Shown here in pieces: positions 8,185 to 17,274 of a stretch of 64,000 nucleotides of DNA. The stretch covers positions 1,736,001-1,800,000 of the forward strand of contig OZ220496.1 in assembly GCA_965116235.1 (NCBI GenBank), written 5' to 3'. The DNA is from MPNP01 sp965116235. Its GTDB lineage: Bacteria; Pseudomonadota; Alphaproteobacteria; Rhodobacterales; Rhodobacteraceae. Under the pieces are notes generated by a model. It worked only from the letters and a program-made list of their open reading frames with translations. It was not told the DNA's origin and ran no database searches. Made by a program: the position numbers and the translations under genes. The first letter of the stretch is position 1; every line of letters starts with the position of its first letter.

Positions 8185-8589
8185 TTATCTTTCCTCAAAC
8201 TCGATCAATGCTCCCAAGCAGTCTCTAGGGTGCAGAAAAATGACGGGTTTGCCATGCGCTCCGATCTTCGGATCACCTGTCCCCAAGACACGTATGCCGT
8301 GATTGCTTGCTCGGGTCGTGGCCTCAGCGACGTTGTCCACTTCAAGACAAAGGTGATGAATTCCCCCGTTGGGGTTGCGTTTCAGGAACTGTTGGATGGG
8401 GCTATCATCGCCCAGTGGTTCCAGCAACTCGATCTTGGTATTGGGCAGTTCGACGAATACAACCGTCACGCCATGTTTGGGTTCTGGTTGCGGTGCCGAA
8501 ACTCTTGCTCCCAGCACATGTTCGTAAAAGGACGCTGCCTTGTCCAGTTCCGGCACGGCAATGGCGATGTGGTTCAAGGCACCAATCAT
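8185..8589 (-). CDS. mce: Methylmalonyl-CoA epimerase
   Basis: Interconverts (2R)- and (2S)-methylmalonyl-CoA in propionate and branched-chain catabolism or the ethylmalonyl-CoA pathway. The 134-residue length and vicinal-oxygen-chelate fold signature fit: LNHIAIAVPELDKAASFYEHVLGA at the start, the metal-binding GGIHHLCLEV in the middle and HPRDCLGALIEFEE at the end. The His near residue 7, His near residue 78 and Glu near the end are the expected metal ligands. Its start overlaps the stop of topA by four bases (ATGA). Confidence 0.88.
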   Translation of the reverse strand: MIGALNHIAIAVPELDKAASFYEHVLGARVSAPQPEPKHGVTVVFVELPNTKIELLEPLGDDSPIQQFLKRNPNGGIHHLCLEVDNVAEATTRASNHGIRVLGTGDPKIGAHGKPVIFLHPRDCLGALIEFEER

Positions 8590-11267
8590 CGGCGACTCTG
8601 GACTTTCTTTTCTATCAGTTCAACGGCCTGGTCAAGGGTTATGCTATCGGCTTCGAGGTGTTTGGGAATGGAGGCATTGACGCGTTTCCATTTCACATAA
8701 GGTCCATAGCGTCCAGACAGCACTTTGACAGGACCCTTCTCAGTCGGATGCGGGCCCAGATCCCTCGCCCCATTCTGGCCGGTGGCCGCCCCCTTTTTGC
8801 GTTCCAGCAAAGAGACCGCATCATCGACTGACAGTGTCAAGGGATCTTGTTTTCGGGGAATTGTCGCATTGATGCCCTTCCATTTGACATAAGGTCCGTA
8901 GCGTCCATTGCGTCTCAGTATGCTCCCGCCCTCGGGATGCTCGCCGACGATGTCGTCATTGGCCAGTCCCTCACCGGCCAGGAGGCTGACGGCCCGATTG
9001 ATTCCGATCGACAACGCGTCCAGAGGGTTTGAATCCGGAATGGACGCTGAATTCTGGCCGTGTTTCAGGTAGGGACCGTTTCGGCCAATGTGTGCGGTAA
9101 TCTCCTGGCCGTCATCGGGGTGATTTCCAACTGTTCGTGGCAAGTCAAGAAGCTGGATGGCCACATCCAGATTTATCTCCTCGGTCGACATTCCCTCAGG
9201 AATACTGACACGCTTTGGTTTGGTTTTGGTTTCCTCAGGCTTTTCCAGTTCCAGATACTTGCCATAGGGCCCTGACTTGAGGAAAATTTTCTGGTTTGTG
9301 TCTTCCTTTGTGCCGAGATGTACGGTTTCGCTTACGGTCCCTTCCTTGCCCCTTTCCAAAGGCTGGTTGTATTTGCAATCCCGACAGCTGAAATAGGGCG
9401 CACGCCCCTTGAAGACCTTCAGTTCAAGTCTTCCGCTGTCACACTTGGGATTGGGGCACTTGAACAAATCCGTATCGCTCTCGGTTGTGGTGACAAATTG
9501 AGGATAGACCAGTTCGCTGACCTTTTCATTGATCGTTCTTCTGTCGATGTCCGAAACGGCTGCAACATTGAGCGAGAAGTCGTTCCAAAAGTCGCTCAAG
9601 GTATTGATTCTGTCTTCACGGCCACCGGATATTTCATCTAGATCCTTCTCCATCTCGGCCGTGAAGTCATACTCGACATACTTGGGAAAATACAGTTTGA
9701 GAAAGGCCGTAACCAGTCGCCCTGTCGCGGTCGGCTGCAGGTTTCTGGATTGGGGGACGGTCTGGATGTACTCTCGGGTCTTGAGAGTCGCAATTATGGA
9801 GGCATAGGTTGAAGGCCTTCCAATGCCAAGGTTGACCATTTCCTTGACCAGGGTGGCTTCGGTAAATCGGAAAGGGGGCTTGGTTTCGCTGTGTCTGACA
9901 TCGACCGCTTGCAACTCGATGACATCATTTTTTGCCAAAGGCGGCAGGTCCGTGTTTACATGATCATGCTGATGGTCCTTGTCCCTTTGGCTTTCATCGA
10001 CCCCTTCTTCATAGATTTTCTTGAAACCGGCAAAGACAGGAACCTGACCCGTTGCTTGAAGAGAGACCTGAGTATCATCGGAAACCAAGATGACCTTGGT
10101 ATTTTTGACAACGCAGGCCTTCATCTGGGTTGCGAGCGTCCTCTTCCATATCATGTCATACAGCTTGCCTTCCACGGCTGACAGGTTTTTGGCTCGGGCC
10201 GGCACCAAGTGCATGGCTGTAGGACGGATGCACTCGTGGGCCTCTTGCGAATTCTTGGCCTTGTTCTTGTAGACACGCTGTGGCTGAACAACAAAGTCGT
10301 TGCCAATTTCCTTGGCTATGGCCTTGCGACATTCCTGTATCGCTTCTGGCGCCATGTTGATGGCATCCGTCCTCATGTAGGTTATATGCCCTGCTTCGTA
10401 CAGTTTTTGCGCAACCTTCATCGTCACATCCGAACCCAGCCGCAACTTCCGGTTGGCCTCTTGCTGAAGCGTTGCCGTCGTAAAGGGCGGGGGCGGATTG
10501 ATGCGAGCGTCCTTGCTGACCACCTCCTTGACCCAATAACGGTCTTTCGATGCTACCAGTTCCTTGGCTGCTTCAGCGTCTTCAGAGCTGGCAAAAGAAA
10601 ATTGCGAAAGCTTTTCATCGTTCAGATGAGTGAGAACAGACTGAAACGGCATCTTTTTGGGGCTCAGGCAATCGGCCAGAATTGTCCAGTAGGAGCGGGG
10701 CTCGAAGGCCTCCCGGTCCAGCTCTCTTTCGGTGATCAGGCGCAGGCAAACCGACTGGACCCGGCCGGCCGAAGCTCCACATGGAAACTTTGTCCACAGT
10801 ATGGGGGAAAGATTGAAGCCAACCAGAAAGTCGAGGACTCTTCGGGCCAGGTAGGCATCAACCAGATGGGAATCGACCTTGCGGGGGGACTGAATGGCGT
10901 CTTTGATGCTGTTCTTGGTAATCGAGGTAAAGGATATGCGTTCGGATGACTTGATCTTGAGACTTTTGTGATTGTTGCGCAGGATCTCTTCAAGATGCCA
11001 GCTGATCGCTTCGCCCTCCCGGTCAGGATCGGTCGCAAGAATGAGCGCCGGGTCTTTCTTGAGAGCATCTACGATCGGCTTGATTCGTTTCTTCGAATCC
11101 GGCGTGATCTCCCAGTCAATGGCAAAATCGTGATCGGGGTCGACGGCTTCCTTTTTCCTCCGGATGTCTCGTATGTGTCCAAAAGATGCCAGAACCTTGT
11201 AATTCTTGCCTAGGTATTTCTCTATGGTTTTCGCCTTGGCAGGCGATTCGACGACGACGACGGGCAT
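8586..11267 (-). CDS. topA: DNA topoisomerase I
   Basis: Type IA topoisomerase that relaxes negative supercoils. The 893-residue protein starts with the Toprim domain (VVVESPAKAKTIEKYLG, catalytic Glu7; Asp80, Asp82 and Glu84 in ATDPDREGEA), followed by the cleavage domains with active-site Tyr297 in GHITYMRTDAI. A C-terminal zinc ribbon (CPNPKCDSG ... CRDCKYN) precedes at least three repeats with the pattern GPYVKW, as is usual in alphaproteobacterial TopA. Intact. In related genomes dprA often lies upstream, but here the next gene upstream is tldD, 218 bases away. Confidence 0.97.
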   Translation of the reverse strand: MPVVVVESPAKAKTIEKYLGKNYKVLASFGHIRDIRRKKEAVDPDHDFAIDWEITPDSKKRIKPIVDALKKDPALILATDPDREGEAISWHLEEILRNNHKSLKIKSSERISFTSITKNSIKDAIQSPRKVDSHLVDAYLARRVLDFLVGFNLSPILWTKFPCGASAGRVQSVCLRLITERELDREAFEPRSYWTILADCLSPKKMPFQSVLTHLNDEKLSQFSFASSEDAEAAKELVASKDRYWVKEVVSKDARINPPPPFTTATLQQEANRKLRLGSDVTMKVAQKLYEAGHITYMRTDAINMAPEAIQECRKAIAKEIGNDFVVQPQRVYKNKAKNSQEAHECIRPTAMHLVPARAKNLSAVEGKLYDMIWKRTLATQMKACVVKNTKVILVSDDTQVSLQATGQVPVFAGFKKIYEEGVDESQRDKDHQHDHVNTDLPPLAKNDVIELQAVDVRHSETKPPFRFTEATLVKEMVNLGIGRPSTYASIIATLKTREYIQTVPQSRNLQPTATGRLVTAFLKLYFPKYVEYDFTAEMEKDLDEISGGREDRINTLSDFWNDFSLNVAAVSDIDRRTINEKVSELVYPQFVTTTESDTDLFKCPNPKCDSGRLELKVFKGRAPYFSCRDCKYNQPLERGKEGTVSETVHLGTKEDTNQKIFLKSGPYGKYLELEKPEETKTKPKRVSIPEGMSTEEINLDVAIQLLDLPRTVGNHPDDGQEITAHIGRNGPYLKHGQNSASIPDSNPLDALSIGINRAVSLLAGEGLANDDIVGEHPEGGSILRRNGRYGPYVKWKGINATIPRKQDPLTLSVDDAVSLLERKKGAATGQNGARDLGPHPTEKGPVKVLSGRYGPYVKWKRVNASIPKHLEADSITLDQAVELIEKKVQSRR

Positions 11268-11485
11268 AGAGCTTCCTCAATAATGTCTTTCCTGTCGACT
11301 CAGATCGGAAGCGTTTGTCCGCGGGCAATCGAACTCCATCATTCCCGAACCGGGTCTGAGATGCAGGTTAATCCATGGTTGCAAAATTTCCATCCGGTCC
11401 ATTGCGATTTACTTTGAAAAAAGGGGCCACCTGCACATCAGTCAAGCCATCTGCAAAAAAGTTGTGCAAACCGGCAGAACGTCAA

Positions 11486-12904
11486 TCAGGAACTGCTGCC
11501 TCCTACGGTCAGGTCACCAATCAGGATTGAGGGTTGCCCGACACCGACCGGAACCCACTGCCCATCCTTTCCACATGTGCCGATGCCAGGATCAAGAGCC
11601 ATGTCGTTGCCGATCGCTCGAATGCTCTTTAAAACCGTTGGACCATCACCGATCAGGGTCACTCCCTTGATCGGGGCACCTCTCTTTCCGTTCTTGACGC
11701 GATACGCCTCGATGCAAGAGAAGACAAACTTGCCACTCGTGATATCGACCTGACCGCCTCCGAAGCCGACGGCGTGTATGCCGTCCTTGATTTCGGCCAC
11801 GATTTCGTCTTGCGTGGCGTCGCCGTTCACCATGTAAGTATTCGTCATGCGGGGCATCGGTTGATGAGCAAATGACTCCCGACGCCCGTTGCCGGTCGAT
11901 TCACTTCCCATCAGTCGGGCGTTCTGTCTATCCTGCATGTAGCCGACCAGAATGCCGTCCTCGATCAGGGTTGTGGCCTGACTCGGCGTGCCTTCGTCAT
12001 CAATCGAGATGGAGCCGCGACAACCATTCAGCGTGCCATCGTCAAGGACAGTTACACCCTTTGCGGCAATCGGCTGCCCGACCAAGCCGGCAAAGGCCGA
12101 AGTTTGCTTGCGGTTGAAGTCTCCTTCCAGCCCGTGCCCGATCGCCTCGTGCAACAGTATGCCGGGCCACCCGGGACCCAGAACCACGTCCATGACGCCG
12201 GCCGGAGCCGGTTCAGCAGCCAAGTTGACACAGGCGATTCGATAAGCCTCGTCGGCCAACCCTTTCCACGTGTCCGCCGAGGTCAGTTCCCGACAGGAAT
12301 AACGTCCGCCCTTGCCGGTATATCCAGTCTCGCGGCGTCCTTGGTCGTCCACAATCACGGAAATCACCATGCGTGTCATCGGGCGACAGTCGCTCGCAAG
12401 ACGGCCATCGGGGTGGAGAATTGAGACATGCTGGCAGGAGTTGAAGAGGTTGGCCGTCGCTTGAACAACTCGGTTGTCCAGGCTGCGACAATAGGCGTCA
12501 ATCTCTTTAAGAAGATCGACTTTGTCAGCGAAATCATTGTCGTTGATCGGATTGTGAGAAGAGTAGAATTCTTGACTGGTGACTTCTGGTGGCTGCGCCA
12601 ATCGGCCTAGCCCGTCTCGGGTCGCCAGCTTGACGATCCCGGCTGCACGCGATATCGCCTTGGCATTGATCTCATTGGAATGAGAATAACCGATTGTTGC
12701 TCCTCGAATGGCTCTCAGCCCAAATCCTTCGTGTGAATTGTAACTGGCATTCTTGACATAGCCATCGTCAAGCACCAGGCTTTCCGATCGGATCCGCTCG
12801 AAGAACAGTTCCCCATCGTCTCCTCCGGCAGTGGCATCCTGCAAGGCGGCAAGTGTCTTCTCGTACTCTAGGTCAGTTTCAAAAGGCTGGAAAGTGTCAG
12901 GCAT
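11486..12904 (-). CDS. tldD: TldD metalloprotease
   Basis: Forms the TldD/TldE peptidase that processes microcin B17 and matures or degrades unfolded peptides. The 472-residue protein has the zinc-binding HEAIGHGLEGD motif near residue 250 and the conserved C-terminal PSILIGDLTVGG. GHGLEGDFNR and the GFGGGQVD segment are characteristic of TldD rather than TldE (PmbA). No tldE is visible in this window. It is divergent from ctaC. Confidence 0.94.
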   Translation of the reverse strand: MPDTFQPFETDLEYEKTLAALQDATAGGDDGELFFERIRSESLVLDDGYVKNASYNSHEGFGLRAIRGATIGYSHSNEINAKAISRAAGIVKLATRDGLGRLAQPPEVTSQEFYSSHNPINDNDFADKVDLLKEIDAYCRSLDNRVVQATANLFNSCQHVSILHPDGRLASDCRPMTRMVISVIVDDQGRRETGYTGKGGRYSCRELTSADTWKGLADEAYRIACVNLAAEPAPAGVMDVVLGPGWPGILLHEAIGHGLEGDFNRKQTSAFAGLVGQPIAAKGVTVLDDGTLNGCRGSISIDDEGTPSQATTLIEDGILVGYMQDRQNARLMGSESTGNGRRESFAHQPMPRMTNTYMVNGDATQDEIVAEIKDGIHAVGFGGGQVDITSGKFVFSCIEAYRVKNGKRGAPIKGVTLIGDGPTVLKSIRAIGNDMALDPGIGTCGKDGQWVPVGVGQPSILIGDLTVGGSSS

Positions 12905-13055
12905 GCTACAAAAAATTGTTGTCGAGATGATTTAAATAGTTAAGGTCGGAATTAGTTGAAATGCAACCCGAAACATTGCCAGTGCAGGTAATTTGTTCGT
13001 TCACGAGCTTTGACATGAGATGCCTCGAGATCTGTTGAAAACCGGAGAATAAAGT
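12905..13055 (+). promoter_or_regulatory. Divergent tldD/ctaC intergenic region with a candidate ctaC promoter
   Basis: Only about 150 bases separate the two divergent genes. A TTGACA hexamer at 13010-13015 could be a -35 box for ctaC; the matching -10 box is weak. The ctaC ribosome-binding sequence is CGGAG at about 13043-13047, nine bases before the ATG. AT-rich sequence next to the tldD start may serve that gene. Confidence 0.35.
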
Positions 13056-13928
13056 ATGCGATTTCGCCACAGTGTCGGATTATCATTGTATGGCTTGACA
13101 GCTTTTGCAGGTGCAACGGCGGCACAGGCCGTTGATGTTGGTCAGGAACTGGAGATTGTCGGTGGACCGATACCCGATGGGATCAATTTTCAGAGATCTG
13201 CAACTGAGTTGGCGCGTGATGTTGTCTGGTTCGACAATTTTCTGCTGATTGTCGGCACCATAATACTGGCTGTCGTGCTGGGAGCGATTGCCATCATCGT
13301 CTTTCGTTTCAACGCATCCAGAAACCCGACCCCGGCCAAATTTTCCCATAACACGCCGCTTGAAGTTACCTGGACGGTGATTCCAATTCTCATTCTGGTC
13401 GTGATTGGTTCCGTTTCATTGCCGGTCCTGTTCAAGCAGCAGCGCATACCTGAAGGTGATGTCACGATCAAGGCCACGGGCAACCAGTGGTACTGGTCAT
13501 ATGATTACATGGACCATGGCTTTGCATTTGACAGCTTCATGCTGGACAAGAGTGCCCTGGCCAGTCACGGCTACACGCAGGACGAATATCTGCTTGCAAC
13601 CGACACGCCAGTGGTGATTCCAGTCGACAAGACCATCGTCTTTTATGTGACGGCTTCCGATGTCATTCATTCTTGGACCGTACCGGCGTTTGGGGTCAAG
13701 CAGGATGGCGTGCCCGGACGTCTGGCCGGCCTGTGGTTCAAGCCTGAGAAGGAAGGCATCTATTTCGGGCAATGTTCTGAACTGTGTGGCAAGGACCACA
13801 CTTACATGCCAATCACGGTAAAAGTTGTGAGCCAGGAAACCTATGATGAGTGGATTGGACGAGCGGTTGAAGAATACGCCGAGGCTGAAATTGGTGACAC
13901 GCCTCTCCTGATGGCCAGTGTCCCCTAG
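13056..13928 (+). CDS. ctaC: Cytochrome c oxidase subunit II
   Basis: Accepts electrons from cytochrome c through its CuA centre in the aa3-type oxidase. A signal peptide ends near residue 25 (TAAQA). Two membrane helices lie at about 58-83 and 104-124. The periplasmic domain carries all CuA ligands: His205 (DVIHSW), Cys240, Glu242, Cys244, His248 and Met251 in GQCSELCGKDHTYM. The aromatic QWYWSYDY electron-entry patch is present. First gene of the operon; subunit I (ctaD) does not follow, which is the layout of Paracoccus and Rhodobacter, where ctaD is elsewhere. Confidence 0.97.
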   Translation: MRFRHSVGLSLYGLTAFAGATAAQAVDVGQELEIVGGPIPDGINFQRSATELARDVVWFDNFLLIVGTIILAVVLGAIAIIVFRFNASRNPTPAKFSHNTPLEVTWTVIPILILVVIGSVSLPVLFKQQRIPEGDVTIKATGNQWYWSYDYMDHGFAFDSFMLDKSALASHGYTQDEYLLATDTPVVIPVDKTIVFYVTASDVIHSWTVPAFGVKQDGVPGRLAGLWFKPEKEGIYFGQCSELCGKDHTYMPITVKVVSQETYDEWIGRAVEEYAEAEIGDTPLLMASVP

Positions 13929-14007
13929 GCATGAAGGTTCGGGTGTCGATTGCCGCGGCAATTGAACCGCACAGTATTGTTTTCATCGCAGACGCGTCGA
14001 AATTGTC

Positions 14008-14958
14008 ATGAATGAAGTGTCCTTTGTCCAGAGCCCTCAAGAGATCAGGTTCGTCCATGTGATCGAGCTTCTCAAGCCTCGAGTCATGTCCTTGGTCATA
14101 TTCACTTCACTTGTGGGACTGATCGTTGCCCCGGTAGACATACACCCAGTGCTCGGGCTGGCATCCTTGATCTTCATTGCCATTGGAGCAGGAGCCTCGG
14201 GAGCCCTCAACATGTGGTGGGATGCAGACATTGACAGCGTGATGAAGCGCACGCGCACGCGTCCCATACCCATGGGTCTCATCTCGGCCGATGAGACATG
14301 TCTTTTAGGTCTGTGGCTGGCAGGGTTTTCCGTCGTGATGCTCGCCTTGACAGCCAATTTTCTGGCGGCGGGGTTGCTGGCGTTTACCATCTTTTTCTAC
14401 GTCTGCGTCTATACAATGTTTCTCAAGAGGACGACATCACAGAATATTGTGATTGGGGGTCTTGCGGGTGCCTTGCCTCCCTTGATTGGCTGGACAGTGG
14501 CCACGAATGGAATCGCCTTCGAGCCCCTCTTGCTTGTCTTGCTGATCTTCATGTGGACGCCTCCCCATTTCTGGGCTCTGGCTCTGGCCACCAAGGAAGA
14601 CTATTCAAAGGTCGGGGTTCCCATGCTGACTGTTGCAAGAGGTGACCGATACACTCGAAAAAGCATCTTCGGGTATTCGGCTTCCTTGATGCCCATCGGT
14701 CTGCTGATTGCATTCAGTTCCATTGGTGGGCCACTGACTCTGTTCCTTGTTCTGCTTTTGAACGCTCGACTGATTGTCGGAGCCTTTGCTCTTCTGGGCC
14801 GTGATGCCGCGAGCGGATTGCAGGACAATCATGCAGTTGAGAAACGTTTTTTTCGCTTGTCCATCACCTATCTGTTCGTTTTGTTCGCCGGGGTCGCCTT
14901 GGAAGACATTTATCAGGACCTGTTCGGCCTCATCGTGCCTTGGCCAGAGATAGCGTGA
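14008..14958 (+). CDS. ctaB: Protoheme IX farnesyltransferase
   Basis: Membrane prenyltransferase converting heme b to heme o, the precursor of heme a. The 316-residue polytopic protein has the family motifs ELLKPRVMSLVIFTSLVG, the Asp-rich NMWWDADIDSVMKRT (DxxxD, diphosphate binding) and TPPHFWALAL followed by Y-K-x-G-V-P-M-L. About nine membrane helices are evident. Located between subunit II and the copper chaperone gene, as usual in alphaproteobacteria. Its stop shares a base with the start of the next gene. Confidence 0.96.
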   Translation: MNEVSFVQSPQEIRFVHVIELLKPRVMSLVIFTSLVGLIVAPVDIHPVLGLASLIFIAIGAGASGALNMWWDADIDSVMKRTRTRPIPMGLISADETCLLGLWLAGFSVVMLALTANFLAAGLLAFTIFFYVCVYTMFLKRTTSQNIVIGGLAGALPPLIGWTVATNGIAFEPLLLVLLIFMWTPPHFWALALATKEDYSKVGVPMLTVARGDRYTRKSIFGYSASLMPIGLLIAFSSIGGPLTLFLVLLLNARLIVGAFALLGRDAASGLQDNHAVEKRFFRLSITYLFVLFAGVALEDIYQDLFGLIVPWPEIA

Positions 14959-15143
14959 TGCCCATCCAGTCTGAACATGAACTCCATGCTCGGCGCCGGA
15001 GCCGCAATTTCTGGGTGTTGCTGGGCTTGGTCAGCTTTGTAGTTCTGGTGTTCGGGATTACGATTGTCAAATTGCAAGGCGGTCACCTCCTGGAAGGATT
15101 TGACCACACATATCGCAACTCGTTGCTGCAGGAGGCAGAATGA
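14958..15143 (+). CDS. Small CtaF-like cytochrome oxidase operon membrane protein
   Basis: A 61-residue protein with basic cytosolic N-terminus (HARRRSRN), a single membrane helix (about residues 19-37, NFWVLLGLVSFVVLVFGITI) and a short hydrophilic tail. The ATG at 14958 overlaps the ctaB stop and its own stop overlaps ctaG, so it is translated in a chain. Small single-helix proteins at this exact position are common in alphaproteobacterial cta operons; the role in oxidase assembly or as a small subunit is inferred only from position. Confidence 0.75.
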   Translation: MPIQSEHELHARRRSRNFWVLLGLVSFVVLVFGITIVKLQGGHLLEGFDHTYRNSLLQEAE

Positions 15144-15688
15144 ATCTCTCGGCCAACAGGTCAACCGTGATCAAATTGCTGGGTGTTGTATTCCTGATGG
15201 GGGCTCTGGCTTGGGCTTCAGTTCCCTTTTACGACTGGTTTTGTCGGGTAACCGGCTTTGGCGGAACGACTTCGGTTGCCGAGTTCAACAACAATGAGGT
15301 GATGTCTATCTACCGGCCCATCAACGTCCGTTTCGATGCCTCTCTGGAGAGAGACATGCCATGGGAATTCAAGCCCGAGGTAAATGAAGTGACGATCAAT
15401 CTCGGCGAGAGCAAGACGGTCAACTACATCGCCCACAACCCAACCAACGAAACCATTACCGGAACGGCAACATTCAACGTCTTTCCCTTTACCGGCGGCG
15501 AATACTTTGTGAAGTTGCAGTGCTTTTGCTTCATGGAGCAAACCTTGGCACCAGGCGAAAGCAAGGAAATGCCTGTCGTCTTTTACGTGGAACAGGAAAT
15601 CCTGGACGACCCGGAAACAAGCAACTTGGAAACGATCACTCTTTCCTATACATTTCACCGGGTGGCAAACGAAGACGCTGAAACCTGA
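15140..15688 (+). CDS. ctaG: Cytochrome c oxidase copper chaperone CtaG (Cox11)
   Basis: Delivers copper to the CuB site of subunit I. The 182-residue protein has an N-terminal membrane anchor (about 12-30), VPFYDWFCRVTGFGG after the helix, and the copper-binding CFCF motif in KLQCFCFMEQTLAPGE. The Ig-like domain segment RPINVRFDASL and the YTFHRV end fit Cox11. It starts within the stop of the preceding small gene (ATGA). Confidence 0.97.
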   Translation: MNLSANRSTVIKLLGVVFLMGALAWASVPFYDWFCRVTGFGGTTSVAEFNNNEVMSIYRPINVRFDASLERDMPWEFKPEVNEVTINLGESKTVNYIAHNPTNETITGTATFNVFPFTGGEYFVKLQCFCFMEQTLAPGESKEMPVVFYVEQEILDDPETSNLETITLSYTFHRVANEDAET

Positions 15689-15713
15689 AGCATCCTTTTT
15701 TCCGAGACATCTT

Positions 15714-16505
15714 ATGGCACATACGAAAGAACATGATTATCACATAATTGAACCCTCGCTCTGGCCGTTTCTGGGAGCTGTCGGCGGCTTTGCAATGTTG
15801 TTGGGAGCCGTTCTGTTTTTTCATGACAACGGCCCGTGGCTGATGTTGATTGGCATGGCGGTGATCGCCTACGTCATGATTGCCTGGTGGAGTAACGTGA
15901 TCAGGGAAGCCGAGACCGGTGACCATACACCGATAGTCCAGATCGGGCTGCGTTACGGGTTCATCCTGTTCGTTATGTCAGAAATCATGTTTTTTGCTGC
16001 GTGGTTCTGGAATTTTTTCAAGCATGCCATGTATCCAATGGAAGAGGGAGCTGGTGGCGTGTGGCCGCCGGTAGGAATTGAAACCTTCGATCCGTGGCAT
16101 CTGCCGCTTATCAACACTCTCATCCTGTTGGCCTCCGGTGCTGCGGCAACTTGGGCACATCATGCCATAGCTCATGAAAACAATCGCAAGGATCTGATCA
16201 ACGGACTCATAATTGCCATTGTTCTCGGTCTCGCCTTTACCGGATTTCAGGCATACGAGTATGGCCACGCGGCCTTCTCGTTCTCCGGCAACATCTACGG
16301 AGCGTCCTTCTTCATGGCCACCGGGTTTCACGGTGCCCACGTCATTATCGGCACCGTATTCCTGTTTGTTTGTCTCTTGCGGGCAATGAAGGGACACTTC
16401 ACTCCGACCCAGCACGTTGGGTTTGAGACCGCGGCGTGGTACTGGCATTTCGTTGACGTGGTCTGGCTGTTTCTCTTTATTGCCGTTTATATCTGGGGCG
16501 GATAG
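15714..16505 (+). CDS. ctaE: Cytochrome c oxidase subunit III
   Basis: Integral membrane subunit of the aa3 oxidase. The 263-residue protein shows seven hydrophobic helices and family motifs EIMFFAAWFWNFFKHAM, TGFHGAHVIIGT and the terminal AAWYWHFVDVVWLFLF. It follows ctaG by 25 bases. Intact and of the expected size. Confidence 0.97.
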   Translation: MAHTKEHDYHIIEPSLWPFLGAVGGFAMLLGAVLFFHDNGPWLMLIGMAVIAYVMIAWWSNVIREAETGDHTPIVQIGLRYGFILFVMSEIMFFAAWFWNFFKHAMYPMEEGAGGVWPPVGIETFDPWHLPLINTLILLASGAAATWAHHAIAHENNRKDLINGLIIAIVLGLAFTGFQAYEYGHAAFSFSGNIYGASFFMATGFHGAHVIIGTVFLFVCLLRAMKGHFTPTQHVGFETAAWYWHFVDVVWLFLFIAVYIWGG

Positions 16506-16565
16506 ACGCTGTCACGACCGGTGGTGTTTCCAATTCCAGTGTGACCTGATTGATTCGAGAGCTTG

Positions 16566-17270
16566 ATGAACCGCTCGGGTGGTGTTCGGCAGCTGTGGTT
16601 TCCTGTCACCTTGGGAATTGTCGGCCTGACCATTCTTGTCAGTCTTGGAGCCTGGCAGGTGCAAAGACTGGAGTGGAAGCAGGGAATTCTCGTCACAATA
16701 GAATCCCGAATACTGGACACGCCCGTATTTGTTCCAAACGATTACTCGCCGAATGAACACAACTACTTGCCTGTCAAGGTCGAGGGGACGATTGGGCCCG
16801 AGGTTTTGCTGTTTTTGACTAGTGAAAGGCTTTCAGGTCCGGGGTACCGGGTCATCTCACCGCTGGTTTTTGACGGCAGAAAGATTCTGGTGGACCGCGG
16901 ATTTGTTGCGGCGGAGCAGGTGGGGGATCTGACCAACGATGGTATTGTGCAGATTACAGGCAATCTGCACTGGCCCAACGAAAAAGATCGCTGGTTTACC
17001 CCCGAGCCTGATGGTACACTCTGGTTTGCTCGAGAGGTTCCGGATATGGCGCGGGAACTTGAGGCTGAACCTTTAATGATCGTAGTCCGAACACGTTCAA
17101 AAGATGTTGCGTCCATAACTCCAATGCCGGTGACCACTGACGGGATTCCCAATGACCACCTTGAGTATGCAGTCACCTGGTTTTCATTGGCCCTTGTCTG
17201 GGCTGCAATGAGTTTTTTCTGGTTTTTTTCGATTCTTCGCAAAACTGGCAAGACGATAATGAGGCGGTAG
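16566..17270 (+). CDS. SURF1 family oxidase assembly protein
   Basis: Helps insert heme a into subunit I. Start chosen at the ATG 16566. The protein has an N-terminal membrane helix (FPVTLGIVGLTILVSLGAWQVQRLEWK), a periplasmic domain with LDRGF-like ILVDRGFV and the C-terminal helix preceded by NDHLEYAVTWFSLA. These are the standard SURF1 blocks. It sits 60 bases after ctaE and five bases before the thrC start. Confidence 0.92.
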   Translation: MNRSGGVRQLWFPVTLGIVGLTILVSLGAWQVQRLEWKQGILVTIESRILDTPVFVPNDYSPNEHNYLPVKVEGTIGPEVLLFLTSERLSGPGYRVISPLVFDGRKILVDRGFVAAEQVGDLTNDGIVQITGNLHWPNEKDRWFTPEPDGTLWFAREVPDMARELEAEPLMIVVRTRSKDVASITPMPVTTDGIPNDHLEYAVTWFSLALVWAAMSFFWFFSILRKTGKTIMRR

Positions 17271-17274
17271 TCCC

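Noticed and set aside
10209..10949. Long plus-strand frame antisense to topA
   Set aside because: Translation has no family pattern and topA is certain on the other strand.
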